Source of the DNA: Riemerella anatipestifer | GTDB taxonomy: Bacteria; Bacteroidota; Bacteroidia; Flavobacteriales; Weeksellaceae | NCBI RefSeq assembly: GCF_009663465.1 | Contig: NZ_QXHU01000003.1 | Span: 292,830 to 348,214, forward strand | Reading direction: 5' to 3' | DNA: 55,385 nucleotides | In this document: positions 33,023 to 41,089 of the stretch, one piece after another | Numbering within the stretch: position 1 is the first letter of the stretch | Layout: each line of letters opens with the position of its first letter | Position numbers and translations under genes: made by a program | Notes under the pieces: generated by a model | The model's database searches: none | Seen by the model: the letters and a program-made list of their open reading frames with translations, nothing else | What the model was told of the DNA's origin: nothing

Positions 33023-34026
33023 TAGAATATAGTTTCATCAAATCCAGTAATCCAGCGTGGTTTATGGATAATGTTTTTACTCTTGAAATAATCAAAAGAC
33101 TTGTAAAACCCTCTATCATCTACCATTTTATCTAGCCTTTTGAGGTAGTGTTCTACCTTTCTTCTTCCATAGGATAGATAATCTTCGCCCACCTCTGCAA
33201 TTGAGTAGTTGAATTTATCGTCGAATAATATGTATTTGAATTTTGGATTTTCCGCTAAGCCTAAGATTTCTAAGCCTATGCTGTACAATCCAAATTGTAC
33301 ATCATATCCATACTTCTCTATACTTCTTGCAAAGTTGTCTGGATTGCAATCTGAGGTAAATTTCATATCGTGAAATAAAGTAGGAGCGTAAGTATCCAAT
33401 ATTCCTCTAAATTGCCACCCTCCTAATTCAAATTCAATGAATTTCTGAAACTCCTCACACTGTTCAAGTTCAAAAAGAACCTCATCAGACCTCTTTAAAT
33501 TGTCGGCTATCTTTAGTGCCTTTTCGTAAACTTCTTTACTTACTACCTCTTTACCACTTTCTAAGGCTTTTAAGTAAGGAAATAGATGTTCTAAACTACT
33601 TGCAGAGCCTCGTTTGTAAGATTGTGAAAAAGCCTCTTCCACCCGTCCCTCAAATGTATCCAATGGGTTCGTTTTTTCGCAAAAATTTTTCACAAACGCC
33701 TTTTGAATGTCCGTTGTCGGTTCATCTGATACTATATCAAAACGCTTTTCAAATTTATGTTCTTCAAGTACCAAGCAGTCCACAAGACTACCAAAAGTCA
33801 TTGATGCGTTTTTCTCTTTTGGTTTTAATAAATTATTGATAAAATTTACAGGGCTATCCAAATGTTTTAATTTGGAGTAAGACATTGGCAAGTCCCTATT
33901 GATAAGCCCTTGTATTATTAAATCCCTTGGCGATAGTTCCGCTTCCTCTATCACTTCTGAAATATGTTTTACCTCGTTAACTTCTTGTTCGGCGATTTCA
34001 ATCGCCATTGCTTTGGTTGCTCCCAT
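33022..34026 (-). CDS. RecE-like PD-(D/E)XK exonuclease
   Basis: A 334-residue protein resembling the putative exodeoxyribonuclease VIII/DUF3799 PDDEXK family: PMSYSKLKHLDSPVNFINNL, then TFGSLVDCLVLEEHKFEKRF, and a catalytic-looking RGILDTYAPTLFHDMKFTSD. It lies right after an ERF annealing gene and before DUF1367, so together they form a Red-type recombination module that resects ends for annealing. A start at MAIEIAE is an alternative. Confidence 0.75.
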   Translation of the reverse strand: MGATKAMAIEIAEQEVNEVKHISEVIEEAELSPRDLIIQGLINRDLPMSYSKLKHLDSPVNFINNLLKPKEKNASMTFGSLVDCLVLEEHKFEKRFDIVSDEPTTDIQKAFVKNFCEKTNPLDTFEGRVEEAFSQSYKRGSASSLEHLFPYLKALESGKEVVSKEVYEKALKIADNLKRSDEVLFELEQCEEFQKFIEFELGGWQFRGILDTYAPTLFHDMKFTSDCNPDNFARSIEKYGYDVQFGLYSIGLEILGLAENPKFKYILFDDKFNYSIAEVGEDYLSYGRRKVEHYLKRLDKMVDDRGFYKSFDYFKSKNIIHKPRWITGFDETIF

Positions 34027-34046
34027 TATTCTTTGATTTTTTATAT

Positions 34047-34757
34047 TTATTTTAGTAATGCTTCAAGGGCTGTTCTGTACTCTTTTTTCATTGCATAGAC
34101 TTTTCCGTCCTTGTAAGGAGCACCGCTATACTTTTTGAGTACATTTTGAATCTGTTCTTTAGTAGCGACCAAAGCCTTGTTATAACTTTCATCACTTAGC
34201 CACTCGTCCACTTTTTTATTGTTGTTTTGGATGGTTGAAGCCTTTTTAGATGGCGTTGGTTTATCTTCATCAATCTTCTTTCTAAGGTCATTATCTATAT
34301 CGTCCTCGTCCGTTGGTATGTGGAAAAACTTCAAAAGAAAGTATCTCTCTGCGTATGTGAGTGCAGAACCTAAACCCTTTTCCCAATCATTCTGACCGTT
34401 AGCACCAAAAAGATTTTCGTCTTTTTCGCCCGTTTCCGTATCTATCCAAGTGAACTTCATCATTACCTTGGATAAGATTTCGGATTTTGGTTTAGGGTAT
34501 TCAATCTGTTCTTTAATACCTTTTTCATTTTCAACCATTTTTTTAGCCGTAACAGAATAGTCTTGTCTTTCATTTTCTATGCTCAAAATCTCTTGCTTAA
34601 GTATTAGACCAAGTTCATTCATCAATGGTCTTACAAACTCTAATACTTTAGCTCCAGATACATACTGATAACCATAGCTTCCACTTCCAGAGGAAGCATC
34701 TTTACCTAAACCATTTACTTTGGCTTGGATTTGCAGTAATTTTTGGTAGATATTCAT
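34047..34757 (-). CDS. erf: ERF-family single-strand annealing protein
   Basis: A 236-residue protein with ERF signatures: LLQIQAKVNGLGKDASSGSG, SYGYQYVSGAKVLEFVRPL, and the GSALTYAERYFLLKFF motif in the core. Anneals complementary single strands for phage recombination and genome circularisation. The C-terminal tail (KKEYRTALEALLK) is helical and may be a partner-binding region. Acts with the adjacent RecE-like nuclease and SSB. Confidence 0.87.
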   Translation of the reverse strand: MNIYQKLLQIQAKVNGLGKDASSGSGSYGYQYVSGAKVLEFVRPLMNELGLILKQEILSIENERQDYSVTAKKMVENEKGIKEQIEYPKPKSEILSKVMMKFTWIDTETGEKDENLFGANGQNDWEKGLGSALTYAERYFLLKFFHIPTDEDDIDNDLRKKIDEDKPTPSKKASTIQNNNKKVDEWLSDESYNKALVATKEQIQNVLKKYSGAPYKDGKVYAMKKEYRTALEALLK

Positions 34758-34758
34758 T

Positions 34759-35172
34759 TTAATAGTCTTTTATAATTATGTTATTTGTTAAATAGTCTTC
34801 TATTTCTATTTTTTCGTTTTTGGACAATCTATATTCCCGATGCTCATCGGCTTCATCGTCCCATTTTTCACACCATAAAACCTCTACCTCTATTCTAGTA
34901 TCCTTAATGTTAAGTTCTTTTTCTTCTGGCTCCTCCAGGGTGGCTTTTCTATGTATAGCGACAATATCAACCCCACATCTTATGTTTAGTCCAAAATAAA
35001 ACTCGTCCCAATCCACAAAATGCCCTTCTATCTTGAAAAAATGGTTTGTGAATTTTATTGAGTTATAGCCATACATTTCGCTATCCTCAACATAATCACT
35101 AATACAAATGTTTATTTCTTTTTTTTCCTGTTTTAGAAATTCTATCGCCGTGTTGTAGGTGGTGGTTGTCAT
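34759..35172 (-). CDS. Hypothetical early prophage protein
   Basis: A 137-residue acidic protein starting MTTTTYNTAIEFLKQEKKEI with repeated aromatic/acidic stretches (FVDWDEFYFGLNIRCGVDIV). The gene ends one base from the ERF gene and overlaps the upstream gene by four bases. Family not recognised. Confidence 0.5.
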   Translation of the reverse strand: MTTTTYNTAIEFLKQEKKEINICISDYVEDSEMYGYNSIKFTNHFFKIEGHFVDWDEFYFGLNIRCGVDIVAIHRKATLEEPEEKELNIKDTRIEVEVLWCEKWDDEADEHREYRLSKNEKIEIEDYLTNNIIIKDY

Positions 35173-35462
35173 ATCTTATTCTGTTTTTTAAGTAATTCTA
35201 AAGTTTTAGGACCATCAAAAACGAGCTTTCTCCCGTCCTGTACCATCGCCTCATCTATTACTCCAGAGTTCTTTATCTGTTGGGCTTTGGTTCTTCCGCA
35301 ACCTAACAGTTTGGCTAATCCGTCTAATCCGTGTACTAGATGCTCTCCTGTAAAATCGTGTGTTGTAGTTTCTTGCTCAACTATTATTGAAAATAGTTCT
35401 AATACCTCAGAGCCTGTCATCGTGAGTAGTGGCTTTTCAAGAATGTATTGAGGAATTTTCAT
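35169..35462 (-). CDS. DUF3853-type HTH protein
   Basis: A 97-residue protein with GLDGLAKLLGCGRTKAQQIK, an excisionase/MerR-like helix-turn-helix of the DUF3853 family common in Bacteroidota mobile elements. Could act as a regulator or excision factor; evidence is the motif only. Confidence 0.68.
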   Translation of the reverse strand: MKIPQYILEKPLLTMTGSEVLELFSIIVEQETTTHDFTGEHLVHGLDGLAKLLGCGRTKAQQIKNSGVIDEAMVQDGRKLVFDGPKTLELLKKQNKI

Positions 35463-35665
35463 TTTTTTGAAAATTTTGAGTGATACAACTTTTCTATTTG
35501 GTCATAGTTTGGGACTTTCTTCGCATAGGCTACGAGCATAAGGTCGTCCGCCGTATGGATATTATCGCACTCTTGCAGGGTTTTATAAATCATTTTACCT
35601 AAACCCTCTTTTCCGCTTTTGGAAGTATTGATGTTTGGTTTTGCTAGAATAGCTATATTGGTCAT
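35459..35665 (-). CDS. Small early prophage protein
   Basis: A 68-residue protein (MTNIAILAKPNINTSKSGKE). Overlaps the downstream gene by four bases. No family recognised. Confidence 0.5.
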   Translation of the reverse strand: MTNIAILAKPNINTSKSGKEGLGKMIYKTLQECDNIHTADDLMLVAYAKKVPNYDQIEKLYHSKFSKK

Positions 35666-35685
35666 TTTGGTTTGGTTTTTAAAAG

Positions 35686-35907
35686 TTATAGTGTTATAGA
35701 TTGTTTGTCTTCTTCAAAGATTTCTTCTCTTGACAACCCTGTTACTTCTTCTAGAATTTTCACATTTTCAGGAAGTCTTAAATCTTTGTAATCTTCCCTT
35801 AACCAACGCTTCACGGTGGTGTCTGGCTTGTTAAGTCCTGCTATAAGATTCCCTAAATATTTAGGTTGCCTTAATAACATTTCTTTTATTTCTCTCTTTA
35901 GTTTCAT
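35686..35907 (-). CDS. Cro-like regulator
   Basis: A 73-residue DNA-binding protein: KEMLLRQPKYLGNLIAGLNK and DTTVKRWLREDYKDLRLPEN form a helix-turn-helix. First gene of the leftward early operon, divergent from the lysogeny genes, the Cro/CII position. Its last codons and stop fall in the 20-bp repeat shared with the portal gene end (QSITL in both). Confidence 0.68.
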   Translation of the reverse strand: MKLKREIKEMLLRQPKYLGNLIAGLNKPDTTVKRWLREDYKDLRLPENVKILEEVTGLSREEIFEEDKQSITL

Positions 35908-35942
35908 ATTTTATTTTTATTTTTGAACTCAAAACTGTTATG

Positions 35943-35974
35943 CAAATATAATACAAAATTGTATTGCACAAAAA
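35943..35974 (-). promoter_or_regulatory. Early promoter with operator in its spacer
   Basis: Minus strand: TTTTTG (-33) at 35974-35969, 18-base spacer, TATATTTG (-7) at 35950-35943. A palindrome AATACAA-AA-TTGTATT (35950-35965) fills the spacer. A second, weaker copy ATACA-TTTT-TGTAT lies at 35983-35996. Likely bound by the S24 repressor and/or the Cro-like protein. Confidence 0.7.
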
Positions 35975-36039
35975 CAGTAATGATACATTTTTGTATTAAA
36001 TTATTTAATTGATTGAAAATCAATATTTAAAAATTCAAT

Positions 36040-36423
36040 ATGGAATTAAAGGATTTTATAAAAGAAACACTTGTACAAATAAATAATGGAGTAAAAGAGG
36101 CTCAAGAAGAGTGCCTAAAGAGTAATGGGCTTATAAACCCAATGCTCGATATCCCTCTTTCTAATGAAGAAAAGTTTAATGTAGATGGAAAATACTACCC
36201 TGCAACAAAAGTGGAATTTGAGATAGGTCTAACAGAAATAGATAAAGAAGCAAATAAATTAGGAATAGGTGTATTTTTACCAAAGATTGGCATAGGAGGA
36301 CAAACCGAAAATGCAAAAAATCTGCAATCAACTACTAATATCAGATTTAGTATTACAGCCGTTTTCCCTTATATAAACAGAGAGGGAAAACATATACCTC
36401 TTTCTTCAATATCAATCATCTAA
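36040..36423 (+). CDS. Hypothetical lysogeny-region protein (Trypco2-like)
   Basis: A 127-residue protein: MELKDFIKETLVQINNGVKE, then DGKYYPATKVEFEIGLTEID and IRFSITAVFPYINREGKHIP. It resembles small proteins annotated as trypsin-co-occurring domain (Trypco2-like), but I hold this loosely. First plus-strand gene after the operator region, so probably expressed with or before the repressor. Confidence 0.5.
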   Translation: MELKDFIKETLVQINNGVKEAQEECLKSNGLINPMLDIPLSNEEKFNVDGKYYPATKVEFEIGLTEIDKEANKLGIGVFLPKIGIGGQTENAKNLQSTTNIRFSITAVFPYINREGKHIPLSSISII

Positions 36424-36567
36424 TACCTTTTTTAAGCGTTCCCAATCTAATGTAGTTTGAGTAAACGCATTACTTGGGTCAGTAAGCTTATCAAGATATT
36501 TAAGATAAATGGTAACAAAAAGTTTTTTGTGATATTTTCTTTTGAAATAATTAAGGAATTTTTTCAT
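36412..36567 (-). CDS. Possible 51-residue basic protein
   Basis: Minus frame with ATG at 36567 and stop at 36412: MKKFLNYFKRKYHKKLFVTI and a helical end (LDWERLKKVLDD). It overlaps the end of the plus gene by 12 bases and diverges from the repressor gene, sharing a 25-base intergenic space. Composition looks coding; not certain. Confidence 0.4.
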   Translation of the reverse strand: MKKFLNYFKRKYHKKLFVTIYLKYLDKLTDPSNAFTQTTLDWERLKKVLDD

Positions 36568-36592
36568 AAAATGAATTTTATACTACAAAGAT

Positions 36593-37357
36593 ATGAAAAA
36601 AACAATACAAAAAAGTATTAAAAACGATTTAAAGGAGAGATTAAATACTGTTTATAACTATCTAAAAAAAACGACAGAATTTACAACGCAAACACTTTTA
36701 GCTGAGAAGATAGGATATACACGCTCTAATTTTTCAGCTGCATTAAATGGAGATGAGAGGTATCTGACAGAAGGTATTGTTGATAAAATGGTAGAGACTT
36801 TTCCGCAGTTAAATAGAGAGTGGTTCATAACAGGCAAAGGCGAAATGCTAAAATCCCTGGAAGAAAGCCCGATAAAAGGCGACGAAGTGAAAGCTGTACC
36901 TTATGATAACTATATGATGGTGGAGTATGCAGACTTAGGAACTTCAGCAGGTATCCTAGGAGGTGGTGATAACCCTGCATATCTTCCAGAAACCAAGAGA
37001 AGGCTTGTCCCAAAAGAATTTGATAGTGGGAAATATTTAGTTGTTGGAGTTTACGGCGATTCTATGGACGACGGCTCTAGTATTTCGATACCACACGGAA
37101 CCGAAATTCTAATTAAAGAATGTATATTATCCAATGGCGAAAAATTACCAATAAGAAACAACTTATTTGTTATTGTTTCTAGGTCAGGTACGGTATTTAA
37201 ACAAATAATAGAACATAACACAGAAAAAGGATATATTATGTGTAGGTCTTATAATCCGAAGTACAAAGACTATAAAATATTATTAGAGGAGGTTATCCAA
37301 ATCTTTGTATTTAGAAAGGTAGTTTCATACAGACCATTTATCCCTGAAATAAATTAG
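36593..37357 (+). CDS. CI-like phage repressor with S24 peptidase domain
   Basis: A 254-residue LexA/CI-type protein. HTH at about 30-60 (TLLAEKIGYTRSNFSAALNG), an Ala-Gly bond (A119-G120 in TSAGILGGG) as likely autocleavage site, catalytic Ser157 in GDSMDDGS and Lys203 in GTVFKQI. It should maintain lysogeny and be inactivated by RecA-stimulated self-cleavage on DNA damage. Its start codons overlap an AATAC-AAAAAA-GTATT inverted repeat (about 36604-36619) that may allow autoregulation. Confidence 0.9.
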   Translation: MKKTIQKSIKNDLKERLNTVYNYLKKTTEFTTQTLLAEKIGYTRSNFSAALNGDERYLTEGIVDKMVETFPQLNREWFITGKGEMLKSLEESPIKGDEVKAVPYDNYMMVEYADLGTSAGILGGGDNPAYLPETKRRLVPKEFDSGKYLVVGVYGDSMDDGSSISIPHGTEILIKECILSNGEKLPIRNNLFVIVSRSGTVFKQIIEHNTEKGYIMCRSYNPKYKDYKILLEEVIQIFVFRKVVSYRPFIPEIN

Positions 37358-37358
37358 T

Positions 37359-37937
37359 ATGGCAGCACTCATAATAATATCAATTATCATATTCTTACTT
37401 GTCATTATAGTCAGTAGTATTGGGAATACTAGCTCAAATAACAACAGTAATAAAACTCGTCATTCACTCAATAATAAAAATGATAGATTTATTACTGAAA
37501 ACACCACAACAAAATTAAATGCTTTAGATAGATATGCTCAAATAATAAATGAAAGTAAACATATAATTGAAAACTCTAAAAATTTAAGAACTATAAAAAG
37601 TAGATATCAAGATGTATTGTATAATTGGGAAATGGCTAATAATACCAACCTTGTTGTCGTCCCAAACCAAAAACATTTTATAGAGGATTTTAAAATTCAA
37701 TATAACTATAATATTGTAAGAGCAGTTGATGAGAATTTTGATGACTACAAACGAAAGGTAAAGGAATTGAAAACGCAAAAAGCGATAGACAACAGAACTG
37801 CAAAAATGTTTGAAATGATACAAGAAGCAAAAGATATGCTTGTTGATAGCATTAGTAAAGATTTTACAGAGAAAGAATTGGAAGAACTACACTTAAATAC
37901 GGAAGAATTTTATTCAAACTTAACAATTAAAAATTAG
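37359..37937 (+). CDS. Membrane-anchored helical protein, lysogeny block
   Basis: A 192-residue protein with one N-terminal transmembrane helix (ALIIISIIIFLLVIIVSS), an Asn/Ser-rich linker and a helical charged cytoplasmic domain (DENFDDYKRKVKELKTQKAI). Starts one base after the repressor stop, so likely co-expressed in the lysogen. Candidates: superinfection exclusion or membrane sensing; unproven. Confidence 0.6.
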   Translation: MAALIIISIIIFLLVIIVSSIGNTSSNNNSNKTRHSLNNKNDRFITENTTTKLNALDRYAQIINESKHIIENSKNLRTIKSRYQDVLYNWEMANNTNLVVVPNQKHFIEDFKIQYNYNIVRAVDENFDDYKRKVKELKTQKAIDNRTAKMFEMIQEAKDMLVDSISKDFTEKELEELHLNTEEFYSNLTIKN

Positions 37938-37941
37938 AATT

Positions 37942-38295
37942 ATGAATAAAATAACTTGCCCTAAATGTAAGTCCTGCAATGTAAGAGATTACAAAAAAGG
38001 ATTTAGCGCTGGAAAGTCTTTTTTAGGGGTTTTGATTGCAGGACCTATTGGACTTTTTGCTGGAGCAATTGGGAGAAATAAAATCAAACTTACTTGTTTA
38101 AATTGTGGCTATTCTTGGTCACCAATAATAAAAAAAGAGTTTAATATAAAGGAAAAGGAAGTAAAGAAAAAGGAAATAAAACCTAAACTACAAACAGAAG
38201 AAGAGAGAAGAAAAGAAATTTTTCAAAAAACAGGGTATTCGGCTTCTGACCCTAGATTTACTAAAGTTAGAAAAAGTAAAAAAAATAAGCCTTAG
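37942..38295 (+). CDS. Zinc-ribbon protein, lysogeny block
   Basis: A 117-residue protein. CPKCKSCNVRD at the N-terminus and CLNCGYSW form a split zinc ribbon; between them a Gly/Ala-rich hydrophobic hairpin (GVLIAGPIGLFAGAIG) could insert in membrane. C-terminus basic (VRKSKKNKP). Four bases after the preceding gene. Unknown role. Confidence 0.6.
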   Translation: MNKITCPKCKSCNVRDYKKGFSAGKSFLGVLIAGPIGLFAGAIGRNKIKLTCLNCGYSWSPIIKKEFNIKEKEVKKKEIKPKLQTEEERRKEIFQKTGYSASDPRFTKVRKSKKNKP

Positions 38296-38392
38296 TGCCT
38301 AAACTCGTCATCCACCATCGCATAAATGCAGGAACGGATTAAGAGACTTTTTATAAAAATTGAAAATTATTAACTAAAATAAACTTTAATTT

Positions 38393-38773
38393 ATGAAAAC
38401 AAAACTATTTTTATTGACGATGTTTGCTATCCCTTTGCTGGGATTTTCACAGAAAAAAATTGAAACATTAAAACTATCTGATGGTAATGTAGTTACATTG
38501 TACGATGATAATACTTGGAAATATGAAATAACAAGTGAGCAAGTATACGGTTTCTCCTCTTCTGCACCAAAGTCAAGTGGCAGTAGTACAAATAGAAACT
38601 ATAGTAACAGTAGAAGTTCATCTGTAAAAACAAAAAATAAGAAGCAAAAAAACAGTAATCGTTCTTCATCTTATTCTTCGTCTTCGTACTCTGGATATTG
38701 TGGCGCTCCAACTAAAAAAGGTGGTCCTTGTTCAAGGAGAGTTTCTGGAGGAGGTAGATGTTGGCAACATTGA
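38393..38773 (+). CDS. Secreted Ser-rich protein with Cys-rich DUF5763-like end
   Basis: A 126-residue protein: signal peptide (KLFLLTMFAIPLLGFSQ), a LSDGNVVTLYDDNTWKYE repeat-like segment, a Ser/Lys linker (about 55-95), and a C-terminal GYCGAPTKKGGPCSRRVSGG followed by RCWQH, a small C-x8-C-x9-C-x2-H metal- or disulfide-type motif seen at protein ends. The first segment resembles periplasmic beta modules. Probably a lysogenic conversion gene. Confidence 0.65.
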   Translation: MKTKLFLLTMFAIPLLGFSQKKIETLKLSDGNVVTLYDDNTWKYEITSEQVYGFSSSAPKSSGSSTNRNYSNSRSSSVKTKNKKQKNSNRSSSYSSSSYSGYCGAPTKKGGPCSRRVSGGGRCWQH

Positions 38774-38847
38774 TTTCTGCTTCTTTCTTTAAAAGAATAT
38801 TCTGTCTTCTGGAATAAATTCAAAATTACTAATAAAAAATTAAGATT

Positions 38848-39309
38848 ATGAAAAAAGCATTATCTATAATATTTCTATTTTCAATATGCGCATCGTTATT
38901 CGTATCTTGCTCCAAGGACCGAGAAGAATCCGAAAACACCAATCCATACACTAAAAAATCATACATTAAAAATTTAATGATTGGAAAGTGGAAATATTGG
39001 GGACACAAAAGTGGTTCTATTTGGGTTGATTCAGGGGAAACCTATATCTATTATTTAACTTTCAATGATGACGATACTTTTAGATATCAACGCATAGATC
39101 CGTATGCACCTAGTGATTATACAGGAGAATATATAATTACTCCAGCAACCAGTACAGACAATGCTTACATTACTATTATTCCTAATGATAAAAAATACAG
39201 TAGTAAAAAATTGGTTCTTCTTGATTATGATAACGGAAAAGTAACCATATATGATGACTACTCTTATTCTGGACGAGAATGGCTAGAAAAATGGGAAAAA
39301 CTAAAATAA
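38848..39309 (+). CDS. Lipocalin-like surface lipoprotein
   Basis: A 153-residue protein with a type II signal peptide (IIFLFSICASLFVSCSKD; lipobox VSC) and a beta-barrel-like body: LMIGKWKYWGHKSGSIWVD, YYLTFNDDDTFRYQRID, ITIIPNDKKYSSKKLVLLDY. Typical of Bacteroidota lipocalin-like lipoproteins. In a lysogeny block it may change the host envelope. Confidence 0.68.
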   Translation: MKKALSIIFLFSICASLFVSCSKDREESENTNPYTKKSYIKNLMIGKWKYWGHKSGSIWVDSGETYIYYLTFNDDDTFRYQRIDPYAPSDYTGEYIITPATSTDNAYITIIPNDKKYSSKKLVLLDYDNGKVTIYDDYSYSGREWLEKWEKLK

Positions 39310-39321
39310 TACTTCACATAT

Positions 39322-39615
39322 ATGACGAACATTGACAACCCAATTATCCGCCGTTTTTTCGTAGCAGTAGAGCATTACATTCTCATAGAAGACCTAAGAG
39401 GGTTCAGCACATTTTGCAAACTATACGACCTCCCAAGAACTAATCTTCTAAGACTGAAAAAAGAGCCACACAGACAGTTTCACCCGGAGTGGCTCACTTT
39501 ATTAGTCAAACTCGGATATTCAGCTCATTGGCTACTCACAGGAGAAGGAGAAATGAAACCTAAAGTACCTGCAACTAAGAAAACAAAAAGAATAGTAGAA
39601 AAAGAAAATGCTTAA
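39322..39615 (+). CDS. HTH protein upstream of integrase
   Basis: A 97-residue protein with a CI-like N-terminal domain but no peptidase: GFSTFCKLYDLPRTNLLRLK, GYSAHWLLTGEGEMK; compare EWFITGKGEM in the repressor. Overlaps the integrase start by eight bases, so it probably regulates or assists integration/excision. Confidence 0.62.
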   Translation: MTNIDNPIIRRFFVAVEHYILIEDLRGFSTFCKLYDLPRTNLLRLKKEPHRQFHPEWLTLLVKLGYSAHWLLTGEGEMKPKVPATKKTKRIVEKENA

Positions 39616-40894
39616 ATACTCCATCAAATTTTCTATTAAAAACAACAAAGATGACGAACCTATACCGCTAAGGCTAAGGGTATCGTTCAACGCTTCACGC
39701 CTTGAATTGTACCCAAGAATAATGATTAAACCAAGTCAATTTGACAGCGTTAGACAAGTTATAAAAGGGGATACTATCGCAAAGAAAAAAATGTCAAAAA
39801 TAACAGCTCATATTGATGCTATTTTTGAAAAGTATGACTACGAAAAAAATAGGTATCCAACCCCAAACGAACTTAAAGAAGAGTTTAAGTCCATTTTCAA
39901 CAAGAATACCCTTGAAAAAAAAGACACACTACTTGATATTTTTGACTTATTTATAGAGCACGCTTCTACCCTAAAACAATGGTCAGAAGGAACTAGAAAA
40001 AGCTATATTTCTATCAAGAACCATTGGGCACAATATATGCCTAACAGGAAAATTAACGAACTCTCAGAAAAAGATTTAATGGGTTTCGTCCAGTATTTCC
40101 AAGAAGGACCTATCAACCATAGAACAAAGAAAAAAGGGAAACCTCATAGAAATACAACAGTAGAAAAGAATATTTCAGACTTTAAAACAATGCTCCTTTG
40201 GGCATCTGATAAGAAATATTATTCTGGAGATTTACACGACACCTTTAAACCTATATTCAAAGGAACAAGCGGAGATTTAAAGGAAATTATATACCTGGAA
40301 TGGGAGGAACTAATGAAATTGTTTTACTATGATTTTGGAAACGATAGATTAAATAAAGTAAGAGATGTATTTTGTTTTTGCTGCTTTACAGGGGTTAGGT
40401 TTTCAGATGTTAAAAAAATCAGACGAGAAGACATACGAGATAACTATATGCTTGTTACCACAGAAAAGACCATTGACCCTTTAAGAATTGACCTTAATGA
40501 CTATGCTCTAAATATATTGGGAAATTACAATAATGATGAAAACCCTCTCCCTATAATATCCCAAGACAAGACTAATAAATATATAAAAGAGATTGGGGAA
40601 ATCTTAGAGTTTAACACCCCAATCACAGAAGTTTACTTTGTAGGAGAAAAAAGACACACCAAAACCCATATAAAGAAAGAAGTTTTATCTACCCACGCAG
40701 GGAGAAGAACTTTCGTTGTAAATGCATTAAAAATGAATATCCCGACGATTGTTATTAGAAGTTGGACAGGGCATAAAGATGAAAGAGCAATGAAACCTTA
40801 CATAAAGATTGTTGATGAACTGAAATCAGCAGAAATGAATAAGTTTAACCAGTCTTTCGTCCCCAGAAATACCCCCAAAAAAAACGACACATAA
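39608..40894 (+). CDS. int: Tyrosine recombinase (phage integrase)
   Basis: A 428-residue protein. N-terminal arm-binding part, SAM-like core-binding region about 105-205, catalytic domain about 225-410 with Arg264 (TGVRFSD), His363-x-x-Arg366 (STHAGRR), His389 (GHKDER) and nucleophile Tyr398 (MKPYIKI). Belongs to the Bacteroidota phage/transposon integrase type. It lies at the right end of the prophage, about 85 bases from a tRNA 3' end fragment, so it presumably recombines at that tRNA sequence. Confidence 0.93.
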   Translation: MLKYSIKFSIKNNKDDEPIPLRLRVSFNASRLELYPRIMIKPSQFDSVRQVIKGDTIAKKKMSKITAHIDAIFEKYDYEKNRYPTPNELKEEFKSIFNKNTLEKKDTLLDIFDLFIEHASTLKQWSEGTRKSYISIKNHWAQYMPNRKINELSEKDLMGFVQYFQEGPINHRTKKKGKPHRNTTVEKNISDFKTMLLWASDKKYYSGDLHDTFKPIFKGTSGDLKEIIYLEWEELMKLFYYDFGNDRLNKVRDVFCFCCFTGVRFSDVKKIRREDIRDNYMLVTTEKTIDPLRIDLNDYALNILGNYNNDENPLPIISQDKTNKYIKEIGEILEFNTPITEVYFVGEKRHTKTHIKKEVLSTHAGRRTFVVNALKMNIPTIVIRSWTGHKDERAMKPYIKIVDELKSAEMNKFNQSFVPRNTPKKNDT

Positions 40895-40978
40895 TGAAAC
40901 TAAACAACTTTTATTGAACTATAAAGCCCTCGTACAAGGCTATTATGAAATGTAAAGAATTTTAATAAAATATAAACT

Positions 40979-40998
40979 GATTCCCGTCTTCGCTACTA
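40979..40998 (+). other. Probable attR: tRNA 3' end fragment
   Basis: GATTCCCGTCTTCGCTACTA matches the 3' part of a tRNA (end of T loop, T-stem CCCGT, acceptor CTTCGCT, discriminator A), but the rest of the tRNA is missing upstream. It is followed at once by a terminator. This is the pattern left when a phage enters a tRNA gene. The partner attL should be left of the window. Confidence 0.65.
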
Positions 40999-41001
40999 AA
41001 A

Positions 41002-41030
41002 ACACTCCTTTTTTTAAGGAGTGTTTTTTT
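41002..41030 (+). terminator. Terminator after the tRNA fragment
   Basis: ACACTCCTT (41002-41010), TTTTT loop, AAGGAGTGT (41016-41024), then TTTTTT. Probably the original tRNA terminator; now insulates mutS2 from integrase transcription. Confidence 0.85.
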
Positions 41031-41077
41031 ATTTTCTATTCAAAAATTACTCTATCTATTGAAAGCCTAATTTTTCT

Positions 41078-41085
41078 TATTTTTG
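41078..41085 (+). promoter_or_regulatory. -7 box TATTTTTG before mutS2
   Basis: Perfect TAnnTTTG, ending five bases before the GTG start at 41090, which favours this start and a near-leaderless mRNA. Confidence 0.5.
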
Positions 41086-41089
41086 TGCC

